NCBI RefSeq assembly: GCF_011516935.1
Contig: NZ_WOTF01000016.1
Coordinates: 1-50,593, forward strand
Reading direction: 5' to 3'
Length of the DNA stretch: 50,593 nt
Source: Acetobacter farinalis
GTDB lineage: Bacteria > Pseudomonadota > Alphaproteobacteria > Acetobacterales > Acetobacteraceae
Part shown: one piece after another, positions 8,935-18,534 of the stretch
Numbering within the stretch: position 1 is the stretch's first letter
Layout: every line of letters begins with the position of its first letter
Position numbers and translations under genes: made by a program
The notes under the pieces: model-generated
The model's input: only the letters and a program-made list of their open reading frames with translations
Database searches by the model: none
What the model was told of the DNA's origin: nothing

Positions 8935-11346
8935 ATGCTCCCAGAGTGCTTGTACCCTCGCCTGCCCGCTGCTCGCCTGAAGTCTGTTTCCTCCCGCTTC
9001 CTTTTTCTGGCGAGCCTGAGCGGGGCCGCAAGCCTGTGGGCCATGCTGGCCTATGCACACGCAGCGCCAGCCAGACCGCACACCAGCCGCCTGCCCCATG
9101 GCAGCAAAGCAGCCGCTGCCACTCACCCGCTGCGGGCCAGCGCTCTTCCCAAACGTCCCTCAGGCCCGGTGCTGTCAAAGGGGCAAGAGGAAATCTCTGT
9201 TGCATCCCGCCGTCAGGCTCTGAATGGCGGCGGCGGTATGATGCGGGAGGAAACAGCTCCCCATGCGGTTCAGACCGTTACAAAAGCCTACATCGCCATG
9301 CGCAGCCCGACCTCAACCGCGCTTGATCTGGTGAAAAACCTGCCCAGCCTGAATATCATGACGCCGGACAGCTCGGGCATGGAGGGGGGGCAGATCCAGT
9401 CTCGTGGTCTGACGGATCTGGATATGGCGCTGATGGTGGATGGCGCGCCGGCGGCCGCGGCAAAATACATGTCTGAAGACATTGATTCCGAAAATCTGGA
9501 AGACGTCAGCGTAACACCCGGCAGTGCGGCGCGTGACCTGCCTGTGATGTCCGCTGCGGGCGGCGTGATGAATTCGCGCACCCATATAGCCTCGCATCAG
9601 GCCGGGGGGATGCTGGACTTCTCTTACGGCACCAACAATCTCTCCCGCGAGTTTATCCGGCTGGAATCCGGTGATATCGGCAAAAGCGGCGTGCGAAGCT
9701 ATTTCTCCTTCTCAAACGCCCATGCGCGAAGCTGGATGGGGTCTGGCATCAACCAGCGCAAACATATTGATTTCGGGCTTCAGAAAGACTGGGAAAATGG
9801 CTCTAACGCCCGCCTCTTCCTGTCCTGGAACTCCGAGGATTTCACGATTGACAATTACCCGACTGCGCAGGAATTCTTTGAGTATAAACACACAGGAAAC
9901 GGGTACGGACGCTCCGCCCAGTCCAATAACGTCAATTACTGGAAGAACAATAACGATCACTGGAACCAGATTTTCCTGACAGCCCCCATCCATATTGTCC
10001 TGCCCAAAAAGTTCAGCTTTGACCTGCAACCCTATTTCAGCATGGGTCAGGGTTGGGATGCCGCTCCGGGCGGCGTGGCCACGCAAGGCCAGTATACCTA
10101 TAACGCGACAGGGGCCGCCGTGCCCGCCGGCACCAACATGACCAGCTTCTTTCTGGAAAATGAAGCCCGGCAGGTCGGGGCGGTAGCCAAGCTGAATTAT
10201 GAGATTGACCGGCACAATCACCTGACACTCGGCTACTGGTATGAAAACAACCAGACCATTCAGGGCTACCCCACCAGCACAACAATGGCCAATGGCGCCG
10301 CAGCCAGCCCGAACTGGGCCCAGTATGCCGTGGGTGGCCCCATGTACGGGCAGAATGCGGGGTATGAACTGCATTCCCTGTTTATTCAGAACCAGTCCCG
10401 CTATCTGAATAACAAGCTGCTGATTAATGCCGGCTTCAAGTTCGTGATGTCCAATGCATGGAACAGGGGGTGGAGTGGCGCCAACAAGAACTGGATCCCG
10501 GGCAACAGTTCAGGAGCCAACACCACAGCTCCCCTCCCCCAGCTTTCCATCAGTTATCAGATCGACCCGAACAACCAGATCTACGTGAATGCGGAAGGGG
10601 ATTACCGCCAGCCCAGCGCCACGGATATGGGCTGGCTTTCCGCCAGCGCGCCCATGCTGAAAAACCAGTATTCCATCAAGGAAGAACTGGGATACCGCTA
10701 CCACAACAAATATCTGCTGCTGGATATGTCCTTCTTCAACTACAACGTGACAAACCGCATTGTGGACCAGTATCTGGGCATGAACAGCTTCAAGCCGTTT
10801 TCCGTTGGCAATCAGACCATGCGCGGGTTTGACGTCATGATTGCCGGGCGGGACATTCACGGCTTCAGCCCTTACGCCTCCCTCGAATATCTGCACGCCA
10901 CTCAGGACAGCAATGTTTTTGATCCGTATCCGAACATCATGCTGCATTCCAAAGGCGCGCAGGCCGTCATGGCGCCACGCATCATTGCAAACTTTGGTCT
11001 GACCTATACCTACAAAGGATTTTTTGCGAACGGTGCCGTGCACTATACCGGGCCTCAGTCCGTCTCGATCGCAAACGACCAGCGCATTCCGGGTTATGTG
11101 ACAGACTCTCTTTCTCTTGGCTATCACTTCAAGCCTGTCGGGTTCCTGAAATCCCCCACATTCAAGCTGAACTTTACCAACCTGACAGGTTCCATTGTTC
11201 GCACTGGCGCGATGGGCGCTGTCTACAGCGCGCGGGATACCAGCACGGTTTATAGCGGCAGCAACGCCGCCTACACCGGGTATGGAAATGCCTTCATGCT
11301 GGAACCGCGCTTTACCATGACTGGCACCATCTCCACCTCGTTCTGA
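8935..11346 (+). CDS. TonB-dependent outer membrane receptor, substrate unknown
   Basis: An 803-residue outer membrane transporter powered by TonB. A signal peptide (hydrophobic stretch about residues 21-41, ending near AYAHA) is followed by a plug domain (about 105-215; LVKNLPSLNI, IQSRGL, VDGAPA) and a beta-barrel rich in Tyr, Asn and Trp that ends in Phe (TISTSF). The ATG at 8935 has AGGA about 9 nt upstream; an in-frame GTG at 8893 would put charged residues before the signal and is less likely. The gene lies between the formate dehydrogenase operon and hpxZ, separated from the latter by a terminator. No siderophore or copper motif is visible. Uptake of a purine-related compound is possible from position only. 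Confidence 0.85.
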   Translation: MLPECLYPRLPAARLKSVSSRFLFLASLSGAASLWAMLAYAHAAPARPHTSRLPHGSKAAAATHPLRASALPKRPSGPVLSKGQEEISVASRRQALNGGGGMMREETAPHAVQTVTKAYIAMRSPTSTALDLVKNLPSLNIMTPDSSGMEGGQIQSRGLTDLDMALMVDGAPAAAAKYMSEDIDSENLEDVSVTPGSAARDLPVMSAAGGVMNSRTHIASHQAGGMLDFSYGTNNLSREFIRLESGDIGKSGVRSYFSFSNAHARSWMGSGINQRKHIDFGLQKDWENGSNARLFLSWNSEDFTIDNYPTAQEFFEYKHTGNGYGRSAQSNNVNYWKNNNDHWNQIFLTAPIHIVLPKKFSFDLQPYFSMGQGWDAAPGGVATQGQYTYNATGAAVPAGTNMTSFFLENEARQVGAVAKLNYEIDRHNHLTLGYWYENNQTIQGYPTSTTMANGAAASPNWAQYAVGGPMYGQNAGYELHSLFIQNQSRYLNNKLLINAGFKFVMSNAWNRGWSGANKNWIPGNSSGANTTAPLPQLSISYQIDPNNQIYVNAEGDYRQPSATDMGWLSASAPMLKNQYSIKEELGYRYHNKYLLLDMSFFNYNVTNRIVDQYLGMNSFKPFSVGNQTMRGFDVMIAGRDIHGFSPYASLEYLHATQDSNVFDPYPNIMLHSKGAQAVMAPRIIANFGLTYTYKGFFANGAVHYTGPQSVSIANDQRIPGYVTDSLSLGYHFKPVGFLKSPTFKLNFTNLTGSIVRTGAMGAVYSARDTSTVYSGSNAAYTGYGNAFMLEPRFTMTGTISTSF

Positions 11347-11379
11347 CCTGTACCATCACTGCACGCTGTTCCGGCTTTC

Positions 11380-11424
11380 AAAACGGTGGCAGACCTCTCC
11401 TGTTGTGAGGTCCGCCACCGTTTT
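11380..11424 (+). terminator. Intrinsic terminator of the TonB receptor gene
   Basis: A long stem: AAAACGGTGGC (11380-11390) pairs with GCCACCGTTTT (11414-11424), and GACCTC pairs with GAGGTC inside, separated by one A/C mismatch. The 3' arm ends in TTTT. The A-run on the 5' side means it may also act on the other strand. Confidence 0.8.
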
Positions 11425-11456
11425 CCTGCTCTCCCGCTTTTCTGAAAGCCCGCATC

Positions 11457-11858
11457 ATGCTCAACCCGCCCGCTCTCGTGGCCACGATTACCGCTCTTTC
11501 CGATGCCTATGAAACCGCTTTGGGCGAGAACGCTCTTACAACACTGGATGCCTTCTTTTACGAAGGGCCGGAAACCGTGCGGTATGGCGTGGGAGAAAAT
11601 CTTTATGGAGCCGAAGAGATTGCGGAATTCCGGCGTGCCCGCACGGGTGGCTCCCCACCGCGGCGCATTCTGAAGCGGGTGGTTACGGTTCTGGGGGACA
11701 CCGCAGCCGTGGTCAGTCTGGAATTTCAGCGCGAAGGCTCACCGCGCATCGGACGACAGATGCAGACATGGATGCTGACTGATCAGGGCTGGAAAATTAT
11801 CGCGGCCCATGTCTCCCTCATGGCAGAAGCGCCGGAGACCAGCCATCCCGCCGGATAA
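11457..11858 (+). CDS. hpxZ: HpxZ/AtzH-like (DUF3225, NTF2-fold) protein
   Basis: A 133-residue protein of the SnoaL/NTF2 fold assigned to the DUF3225 group that includes oxalurate catabolism protein HpxZ and AtzH. Features are an N-terminal helix (ALVATITALSDAYETAL), the FFYEGPETVRYG segment, a central RRILKRVVTV strand and the C-terminal WKIIAAHVSLM strand. Family knowledge places such proteins beside HpxX/HpxY-type amidases; here those partners lie 12 kb away, at 23978-25566. It is monocistronic, downstream of a terminator, and converges with xdhC. The exact reaction is not established from sequence; assignment to oxalurate breakdown is by family and context. Confidence 0.75.
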   Translation: MLNPPALVATITALSDAYETALGENALTTLDAFFYEGPETVRYGVGENLYGAEEIAEFRRARTGGSPPRRILKRVVTVLGDTAAVVSLEFQREGSPRIGRQMQTWMLTDQGWKIIAAHVSLMAEAPETSHPAG

Positions 11859-11989
11859 AAACCCCGACCCTACCTATACACCTATCCACCCCATGTGCCT
11901 TTGGCCGGACCTGCGGAGGCTCCGCACAGTGTTTGTCTAACCACATCCCCCTGCGCCTCGGGCCACCCGCCCCCCTATGGATGGGGCCG

Positions 11990-12799
11990 TTATGAGGGGG
12001 TGAGAAACCGTTCTATCAGCTCCGCCGCCACGAGTGCTGCGATAATTTCAGGCCGTTTGTCCCGCACCCCACGCGCTCCTATCGGGCAGATAACGGACGC
12101 AATTCGCTCTTCAGGTAAGCCGATCTCCCGAAATCCGGCTTCAAACCGGCGGCGCTTGGTGCGCGAGCCTATCAGCCCGACATAAGAGAAATCCCCCCGC
12201 TCCAGCGCCGCCGCCACAATCAGCGCATCCAGCGTGTGGCTGGGGGTCAGCACCAGAATGCCGGAACCGGGTGGAGCCTCTGCCAGAACCTGTTCCCAGC
12301 CGGACGTGATGCGTGCCTCCACCCCCTCCGGCACCGGCCCGAACTCTTCGGCACGCGGGTCTACCCAGATCAACCGCAGGGGCAGTGGTGCCAGCGCACG
12401 GGCCAGCGCACGCCCGACATGCCCGGCCCCGAACAGGACAAGCACTGGCCAGGACTGCTGCTGGCGGGCAAGCTGCTGTTGCAGGGCCAGCGCCAGAGCA
12501 GCATTCATCCGCGCCACACGGACCTCAACCCGCCCGCCGCAGCATTGCCCGGTTTCCGGCCCCAGAACAAACCGGTAAACGCACTCTGCTCCCCCCGTGC
12601 GGAGCAGGGTTCTGGCATGCTGCACACTGTCCCACTCCAGGCATCCGCCGCCAATCGTGCCCGTGTGCCAGCCTTCTCCCACCAACATGAAAGCCCCGGC
12701 CTCACGCGGGGTTGAGCCCTGCACCTCCATTACCTGCACACAGGCCATGGGCGCGGCCTCAGCCTGCCAGCGGGATAGCGCGTTCAGCAGGTCTTTCAT
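11990..12799 (-). CDS. xdhC: Xanthine dehydrogenase accessory protein XdhC
   Basis: A 269-residue chaperone that binds molybdopterin cofactor, promotes its sulfuration and inserts it into XdhB. The N-terminal XdhC domain shows QGSTPREAGAFMLV and TIGGGCLEW (about residues 28-60); a Cys pair GQCCGGR follows; the C-terminal Rossmann-like domain has VLFGAGHVGRAL and SYVGLIGSRTKR, with CPIGARGVRDKRPEIIAA near the end. The ATG at 12799 gives the normal family start (MKDLLNAL) and leaves 13 nt after xdhB. It is the last gene of the xdhABC operon. Confidence 0.95.
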   Translation of the reverse strand: MKDLLNALSRWQAEAAPMACVQVMEVQGSTPREAGAFMLVGEGWHTGTIGGGCLEWDSVQHARTLLRTGGAECVYRFVLGPETGQCCGGRVEVRVARMNAALALALQQQLARQQQSWPVLVLFGAGHVGRALARALAPLPLRLIWVDPRAEEFGPVPEGVEARITSGWEQVLAEAPPGSGILVLTPSHTLDALIVAAALERGDFSYVGLIGSRTKRRRFEAGFREIGLPEERIASVICPIGARGVRDKRPEIIAALVAAELIERFLTPS

Positions 12800-12812
12800 G
12801 GCAGCACGCGCC

Positions 12813-15155
12813 TCAGTGCGCGGCCTGCTGCCGCAGGCGCTGCGCCGTGCGCAAAATCTGCTCAGGCGTGGCAGGAGCATCAAGCCGAGGGCAGGTTTGA
12901 TACGCTGTCAGGCTGGCGAGTGCATCAGAAATGGCATGCAGCACCGCAACGCCATGCACAAAGGGTGGCTCCCCCACGGCCTTGGAGCGGAAAATAGTGG
13001 CTTCCCGGTTGGGGGCACCTTCCAGTAACGCCACATTAAAAATGCGGGGGCGGTCCGAGCAGGCGGGAATTTTGTACGTGCTGGGCGCGTGGGTGCGTAG
13101 ATGCCCGGCCTCATCCCACACCAGTTCTTCCATGGTCAGCCACCCCGCCCCCTGCACAAAACCACCCTCAATCTGCCCGATATCAATAGCCGGGTTCAGG
13201 GAAAGGCCTGCATCATGCAGGATATCCACCCGTTCAATACGGTTCTCACCTGTCAGCAGATCAACCGCCACTTCCGCACATGCCGCACCATACGCAAAAT
13301 AGTAAAAAGGCCGCCCTCGTCCGGTTTCCGCATTCCATGAAATTTTCGGCGTTTTGTAAAACCCGTTAGCCGAGAGGGAAACACGCGCATAATACGCGGC
13401 CTTCGTGAGATCCTGAAAGGCAATGCACTGCCCCCCTACCTGCACACCTTCTGGCAGAAACTGCACGCTTCTCTCAGAAACATTCCACTGCTCTGCGGCA
13501 AATTTTACAAGACGCGCCTTGATTTTATGCACCGCATCGAGAACCGCCATGCCGTTCAGGTCTGCTCCGCTGGATGCCGCCGTGGCGGACGTATTGGGCA
13601 CCTTGCCCGTGGTGGTGGCGGTTATACGGACTTTTTCTTCACGCAGACCGAACTCGCGCAGGACAATCTGCACCATTTTGGTATGCAGCCCCTGCCCCAT
13701 TTCCGTGCCACCATGATTCACCTGCACGGAGCCATCCGTATAGACATGCACCAGAGCGCCTGCCTGATTATAGTGTGTGGCCGTAAAGGAAATTCCGAAT
13801 TTTACCGGCGTGAGCGCAATCCCGCGCCTGATATACGGGCTGCTGCGGTTTGCCTCACGCAGAGCCTGACGCCGTTTGCGATATTCACAGGTCAGGGCAA
13901 GCTGAGTCATGATATCCGCAGAAATCGAATCTTCTACCGTCATGTGATACGGTGTGACGTTGCGCGTGCCGGTGCCATACACATTGCGCAGGCGCACATC
14001 GAGAGGGTCCAGCCCGGTTGCGAAGGCAATTTCCTCAATCACCCGTTCGGCCGCCACAATGCCCTGCGGCCCCCCGAAGCCCCGATACGCGGTGTTGGAC
14101 TGGGTGTTGGTTTTCAGTGGCTCTCCCCTGAGGCGGACATCTGGGTAGAAATAGGCATTGTCCGCATGGAACAGGGCGCGATCAACCACAGGGCCGGAAA
14201 GGTCAGCCGACCAGCCGCAGCGCGCCGCCAGAACCATATCGACCGCCAGAATGCGGCCCTCATCATCAAACCCGACATCATACTCCACCACGAAGTCATG
14301 CCGCTTGCCAGTCATCAGCATGTCATCATCCCGGTCCAGCCGGATCTTGGCGGCGCGTCCTATCCTGTGCGCGGCAAGGGCCGCAAGGCAGGCAGGCGTG
14401 TTAGCCTGTGTTTCCTTCCCCCCGAATGCGCCCCCCATGCGGCGCACTTCAACCGTAACCAGACTGCTGGGCACAGCGAGGCAATGAGCCACCATATGCT
14501 GTGTTTCCGTGGGGTGCTGGGTGGAAGACCAGAGCTGCATTTCCCCCGCTTCTCCCGGCTGGGCCAGCGCGGCCTGCCCTTCCAGATAGAAATGCTCCTG
14601 CCCGCCCACTGTCACCTGCCCGGACAAACGGCGGGGGGCCGCGGCCAGACCGGCTTCAACATCCCCCCGGCTCATCACCAGAGGCCGCCAGACCAGAGCG
14701 CTCCCGGCCTCACGCGCCTGAGCAATGGTGAGCACGGCGGGCCGTTCTTCATAAATAATTCTGGCCAGCCGGGCGGCACGGCGCGCAATGCCGCGCGTTT
14801 CCGCCACTACGGCAAAAATTGGCTGACCGTAAAAGGACACCTCCCCTTCCGCCAGCAACGGTTCATCCTGCCGGCCCACAGGGCTGACCTGATTTTCACC
14901 GGGGATATCCGCCGCTGTCAGCACACACACCACACCAGGAACCGCACGTACGGCATCAAGATCTACAGAAACAAGGCGCGCATGGGCTTTTGTGCTCAAA
15001 CCCGGCACCACATGCAGCAGGCCCCGTGGTTCCGGGAGGTCATCAATATAGACAGCACTGCCGGACACATGCAGCGGCGCGCTTTCATGCCGCATACTGG
15101 GGGATGCACCGCCTGCCGCGCCCTGAGTCTCGGGGTTTCTGGCGGGGTCAGACAT
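12813..15155 (-). CDS. xdhB: Xanthine dehydrogenase, molybdopterin-binding subunit
   Basis: A 780-residue large subunit carrying the sulfurated molybdenum cofactor and oxidising hypoxanthine and xanthine to urate in the cytoplasm. Typical motifs are GGAFGGKE (241-248), YRGFGGPQG, EMGQGLHTK and the active-site Glu region GEPPFVHG near the C-terminus. The ATG at 15155 overlaps the xdhA stop by 8 bp and has a GGGAGAGG site just upstream; longer in-frame readings lie inside xdhA. It forms the XdhAB heterodimer with xdhA, with XdhC as maturation factor downstream. Confidence 0.96.
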   Translation of the reverse strand: MSDPARNPETQGAAGGASPSMRHESAPLHVSGSAVYIDDLPEPRGLLHVVPGLSTKAHARLVSVDLDAVRAVPGVVCVLTAADIPGENQVSPVGRQDEPLLAEGEVSFYGQPIFAVVAETRGIARRAARLARIIYEERPAVLTIAQAREAGSALVWRPLVMSRGDVEAGLAAAPRRLSGQVTVGGQEHFYLEGQAALAQPGEAGEMQLWSSTQHPTETQHMVAHCLAVPSSLVTVEVRRMGGAFGGKETQANTPACLAALAAHRIGRAAKIRLDRDDDMLMTGKRHDFVVEYDVGFDDEGRILAVDMVLAARCGWSADLSGPVVDRALFHADNAYFYPDVRLRGEPLKTNTQSNTAYRGFGGPQGIVAAERVIEEIAFATGLDPLDVRLRNVYGTGTRNVTPYHMTVEDSISADIMTQLALTCEYRKRRQALREANRSSPYIRRGIALTPVKFGISFTATHYNQAGALVHVYTDGSVQVNHGGTEMGQGLHTKMVQIVLREFGLREEKVRITATTTGKVPNTSATAASSGADLNGMAVLDAVHKIKARLVKFAAEQWNVSERSVQFLPEGVQVGGQCIAFQDLTKAAYYARVSLSANGFYKTPKISWNAETGRGRPFYYFAYGAACAEVAVDLLTGENRIERVDILHDAGLSLNPAIDIGQIEGGFVQGAGWLTMEELVWDEAGHLRTHAPSTYKIPACSDRPRIFNVALLEGAPNREATIFRSKAVGEPPFVHGVAVLHAISDALASLTAYQTCPRLDAPATPEQILRTAQRLRQQAAH

Positions 15156-16638
15156 AGGCCTCTCCCTTCCATCCGGCCAGCCGGGTTTCTGTTCCGGCAG
15201 AGTGCGGCCCTGTTTCCGCAAACAGACGTGTCAGCAGATTGCCCGCCACGGTCTGACGATACCACGCACTGGAACGCATATCCGAGATCGGTGCAAACTC
15301 TGCCTGAAGTGCGGTCTGCGCCGCGTGCAGCGTTGCCTCCGTCCAGAACTGCCCTTCCAACGCGGCTTCTGCCGCACGGGCGCGCTTGGGCGTTGCCGCC
15401 ATGCCGCCAAACGCAATCCGCGCGCGGGTAATGCGCCCCTCTCCATCCGGTATAAACGCAAAAGCCCCCAGAACGGCTGAAATATCCTGATCAAACCGCT
15501 TGGAAACCTTATAGGCACGGAAAACAGTGGCCGGATGCGGTACGGGGATCACCACAGCCTCGATAAACTCGCCCGGCTGCCGGTCCTGTTTGCCATACGC
15601 CAGAAAATACTCTTCCAGCGGCAGGCTGCGGCGCGTATCCCCCCTCCGCAGTCTCAGCACGGCCCCTGCGGCAATCAGCACCGGAGGCCCATCCCCAATG
15701 GGTGAGCCATTCCCGATATTCCCGCACACAGTGCCCGCATTCCGCACCTGTGTGGAACCGATACGCCGGATAACTTCTCCGGCATCCGGCAGCAGGGCGG
15801 CCAGAGCGGGCCGGGCTTCCGCCCAAGTCACGCCCGCCCCCAGCCACAGCCCTTCGGGTGTGTGCTCGATCCTGCGCAGATCCGGCACCTGCCCGATACC
15901 GATAAGATGAGGCAGGGCGCGCAGGCCTTTCGTGACCCACAGCCCGACATCGGTCGCACCTGCCACCAGAGTTGCATCCGGTGCCGCCAGATACGCTGCG
16001 GCCAGCGCGTCCGCACTGGCGGGCAAGGTAATCCGCCCCTCAGCACCCGCGATTTCAGCCGTCTGGTCTCCTTGCAGGGTTTTCAGGCGGGTTTTGATGC
16101 TCTCCGCCAATGCCTGCTCCGCCTGAATACCCTGCGCAGTCTCCGGCGTAGCCAGAACCTGCTTCATGGCCCGCACAATGGGCGCATAGCCCGTGCAGCG
16201 GCAGAGGTTCCCTGCCAGCGCATCATTGATCGCGCCCTCCGCCATCGAGGCACCCGGCGTTTTGCAATAGGCCACCATCGACATGACAAACCCCGGCGTG
16301 CAGAACCCGCACTGTGACCCATGCTGGTCCACCATGGCCTGCTGCACCGGGTGCAATGCGCCATCCGGGCTGCGCAGATCCTCCACGGTAAAAATCTGTG
16401 CGCCGTCCAGCATCCACAGGAACTGGATACAGGCATTCACTGCCCGCCAGACAAGCTGTTCCCCCTCCAGCCTGACCACCAGAACTGCGCAGGCCCCGCA
16501 ATCTCCCTCATTACAGCCTTCCTTGGTGCCGGTGCGGCGGCACGCATCACGCAGCCAGTCCAGCACCGTGGTGGTCGGGCTGACCCCGGAAATTTCGTGA
16601 CGGACTGAGCCGAGATAAAACCGGATGGAATGCCGCAT
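15148..16638 (-). CDS. xdhA: Xanthine dehydrogenase, [2Fe-2S]/FAD subunit
   Basis: A 496-residue small subunit combining two [2Fe-2S] clusters and the FAD domain, passing electrons from the molybdenum site to NAD+. Cluster Cys residues are C42/C47/C50 (with C70 as likely fourth) and C110/C113/C146/C148. The FAD domain follows from about residue 200, with LVAGATDVGLW and TVCGNIGNGSP. The ATG at 16638 has AGGAG about 10 nt upstream; a TTG at 16647 in the same frame is less likely. It opens the xdhABC group, 104 nt after the permease gene. A GCATACA core in that gap (16716-16722, minus strand) weakly resembles the palindromes found at the other purine promoters. Confidence 0.96.
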   Translation of the reverse strand: MRHSIRFYLGSVRHEISGVSPTTTVLDWLRDACRRTGTKEGCNEGDCGACAVLVVRLEGEQLVWRAVNACIQFLWMLDGAQIFTVEDLRSPDGALHPVQQAMVDQHGSQCGFCTPGFVMSMVAYCKTPGASMAEGAINDALAGNLCRCTGYAPIVRAMKQVLATPETAQGIQAEQALAESIKTRLKTLQGDQTAEIAGAEGRITLPASADALAAAYLAAPDATLVAGATDVGLWVTKGLRALPHLIGIGQVPDLRRIEHTPEGLWLGAGVTWAEARPALAALLPDAGEVIRRIGSTQVRNAGTVCGNIGNGSPIGDGPPVLIAAGAVLRLRRGDTRRSLPLEEYFLAYGKQDRQPGEFIEAVVIPVPHPATVFRAYKVSKRFDQDISAVLGAFAFIPDGEGRITRARIAFGGMAATPKRARAAEAALEGQFWTEATLHAAQTALQAEFAPISDMRSSAWYRQTVAGNLLTRLFAETGPHSAGTETRLAGWKGEAYV

Positions 16639-16742
16639 AAGGCACAAACTCCTGCTGGAACATCTTAACCCGGCCTATCAGGAAAACCGGCCGGACTCCC
16701 TGAACCGTGCGGGAGTGTATGCCGCCGCACGCGCAGACCTTT

Positions 16743-18197
16743 TTACGCGCTCCGTTGCCTGCTTGTCTGCCCATCCTCCTGCTCCAAGCCTGATCCTTCG
16801 GCACTCACGCCAGACAGGCCCCCGGCAGCGGGCATATCCATCACCACGCCGGAGGGGCTGGCGGGCATGAAATGGTTGAACACCAGATGCAGCCCCATGG
16901 CGGCCATGGACCCGAGCGTGATACCGCTGCCAAAAACAACCCGCGCCCACGCCGGAAGGGTATCGGCAATATGCGGCTGTGCCGTTGCCAGCATGCCAAG
17001 CCCGATGCTGGTCCCAACAATGATCATGTTATTCTGGTTTTCAAAATCAACCTGCGCCAGCGTCTGTATCCCCACAACAGCCACGGCCGCGAACATGGCC
17101 AGCGCCGCACCGCCCAGAACCGGCAGTGGCACACTGGCCATGATGGCCGCCAGTTTGGGAACACACCCCAGCACCATCATGATCACCGCTGCTGAGGCCA
17201 CAACCCACCGGCTTTTCACCTGTGTCAGCCGCACAAGCCCGACATTTTCCGCAAAGCAGGTGTAGGGAAAGGAGTTGAATATCCCGCCGATAAACGTCGC
17301 CAGGCCGTCTGCACGGATGGCTGCGGAAATATCCTCTCCCGTGATGGGTTTTTTAACGATCGCGCCTGTCGCGAACACATCCCCGGTGGTTTCGAGCATG
17401 GAGATGATCATGACAATAATAAGGGAGAGAACAGGCACGACATGAAAGGTCGGCATGCCGAAATAGAAAGGCTGTGCGATGGTCAGCACCGGTGCCGCCC
17501 CGACATCCCCAAAATGCGCATCCCCCAGCAGCCACGCCACCAGCGTTGCACACACAAGGCCGATCAGCACCGCAATAGTCCCCAGAAACCCGCGAAAGAA
17601 TTTCTGGATCAGCAGAATGCAGAACAGCGTGCCGAGCCCATAGGCCACGTTCCGCAGTTCCACCGGGTTCTGCATGGTTGCCGTGCCATGCCCGGCAACA
17701 ATATCGTTCGCGGCCACAGGCAGCAGCGCCAGCCCGATGACCAGAATGACGGAGCCTGTCACCACCGGCGGAAAAAAGCGGATCAGGCGCGAGAAATACG
17801 GCGCAACAAGATAGGAAAACAGCCCCCCGACAATCACGGACCCGAAAATCTGGCGCAGCCCTTCCACACCACCCCCGGCAGACACGCCGATGGCGATCAT
17901 CGGCATGACAGCCACAAAGGTCACCCCCTGTAGAAGCGGCAGACGCACGCCAATCTTTCCAAACCCCACAGACTGGATCAGCGAGGCGATGCCGCAGGTG
18001 AACAGATCCGCCTCAATCAGGTGCTCCAGCATGTCATGCGAAAGGCCGAGTGCACTGGCGAGCAGGATCGGAACAATCACTGCCGCCGCATAAAAGGTCA
18101 GAACATGCTGGAAGCCATAGACCGCCAGCACCCCCAGAGGAAGCATCTGGTCAACAGGATGTACCGGCTCGGCTGTTTGCCGTTTTTCGAGGTTCAC
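16743..18197 (-). CDS. NCS2-family purine (urate/xanthine) permease
   Basis: A 484-residue inner-membrane nucleobase:H+ symporter with about 12-14 hydrophobic segments. NCS2 features are ETTGDVFATGAIV and the signature ENVGLVRLT, which corresponds to the NAT motif (Q/E-N-x-G-x4-T). A GTG start at 18197 is chosen because AGGGAG lies 8 nt upstream and only 4 nt separate it from the uraH stop; upstream in-frame ATGs fall inside uraH. Its place among urate genes argues for urate or xanthine rather than uracil, but substrate preference within NCS2 cannot be read with certainty. Confidence 0.92.
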   Translation of the reverse strand: MNLEKRQTAEPVHPVDQMLPLGVLAVYGFQHVLTFYAAAVIVPILLASALGLSHDMLEHLIEADLFTCGIASLIQSVGFGKIGVRLPLLQGVTFVAVMPMIAIGVSAGGGVEGLRQIFGSVIVGGLFSYLVAPYFSRLIRFFPPVVTGSVILVIGLALLPVAANDIVAGHGTATMQNPVELRNVAYGLGTLFCILLIQKFFRGFLGTIAVLIGLVCATLVAWLLGDAHFGDVGAAPVLTIAQPFYFGMPTFHVVPVLSLIIVMIISMLETTGDVFATGAIVKKPITGEDISAAIRADGLATFIGGIFNSFPYTCFAENVGLVRLTQVKSRWVVASAAVIMMVLGCVPKLAAIMASVPLPVLGGAALAMFAAVAVVGIQTLAQVDFENQNNMIIVGTSIGLGMLATAQPHIADTLPAWARVVFGSGITLGSMAAMGLHLVFNHFMPASPSGVVMDMPAAGGLSGVSAEGSGLEQEDGQTSRQRSA

Positions 18198-18201
18198 GCG
18201 G

Positions 18202-18534
18202 TCAACTCCCTCGATAAGTCGAATAACCATACGGCGCGGCAAGCAGCGGAACATGGGTATGCCCTTCCGCGCCCAGACCGAACACGATGGGAATCACATC
18301 CAGAAACGGCGGCTCCGCCAGCGCGAGACCCTGTGCCCGGAAATAGGCCGCGCTTTCAAACTCCAGCCGGTACTGCCCTTGTTCAAGAGCCAGCTCACGC
18401 AGCGCGGGGCAACGGCCATCCGCATCCGTCACCCCTTCAAACAGCAGGGCATGCCCCAGAAACAGGCGGATGCGCACACCCGCCGCGGGGCGGCCGGAAA
18501 CCGTATCCAGCACATGGGTTGAAAGAGAGCTCAT
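18202..18534 (-). CDS. uraH: 5-Hydroxyisourate hydrolase
   Basis: A 110-residue transthyretin-related protein hydrolysing 5-hydroxyisourate to OHCU. Hallmarks are the N-terminal STHVLD (His7), GHTHVPLL near residue 92 and the C-terminal YRGS tetrapeptide that defines the enzyme family against transthyretin. The length is normal. It overlaps uraD by 4 bp and is followed after 4 nt by the permease, so it is firmly inside the operon. Its substrate is the direct product of urate oxidation, which makes the absence of a known uricase in this cluster notable. Confidence 0.96.
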   Translation of the reverse strand: MSSLSTHVLDTVSGRPAAGVRIRLFLGHALLFEGVTDADGRCPALRELALEQGQYRLEFESAAYFRAQGLALAEPPFLDVIPIVFGLGAEGHTHVPLLAAPYGYSTYRGS

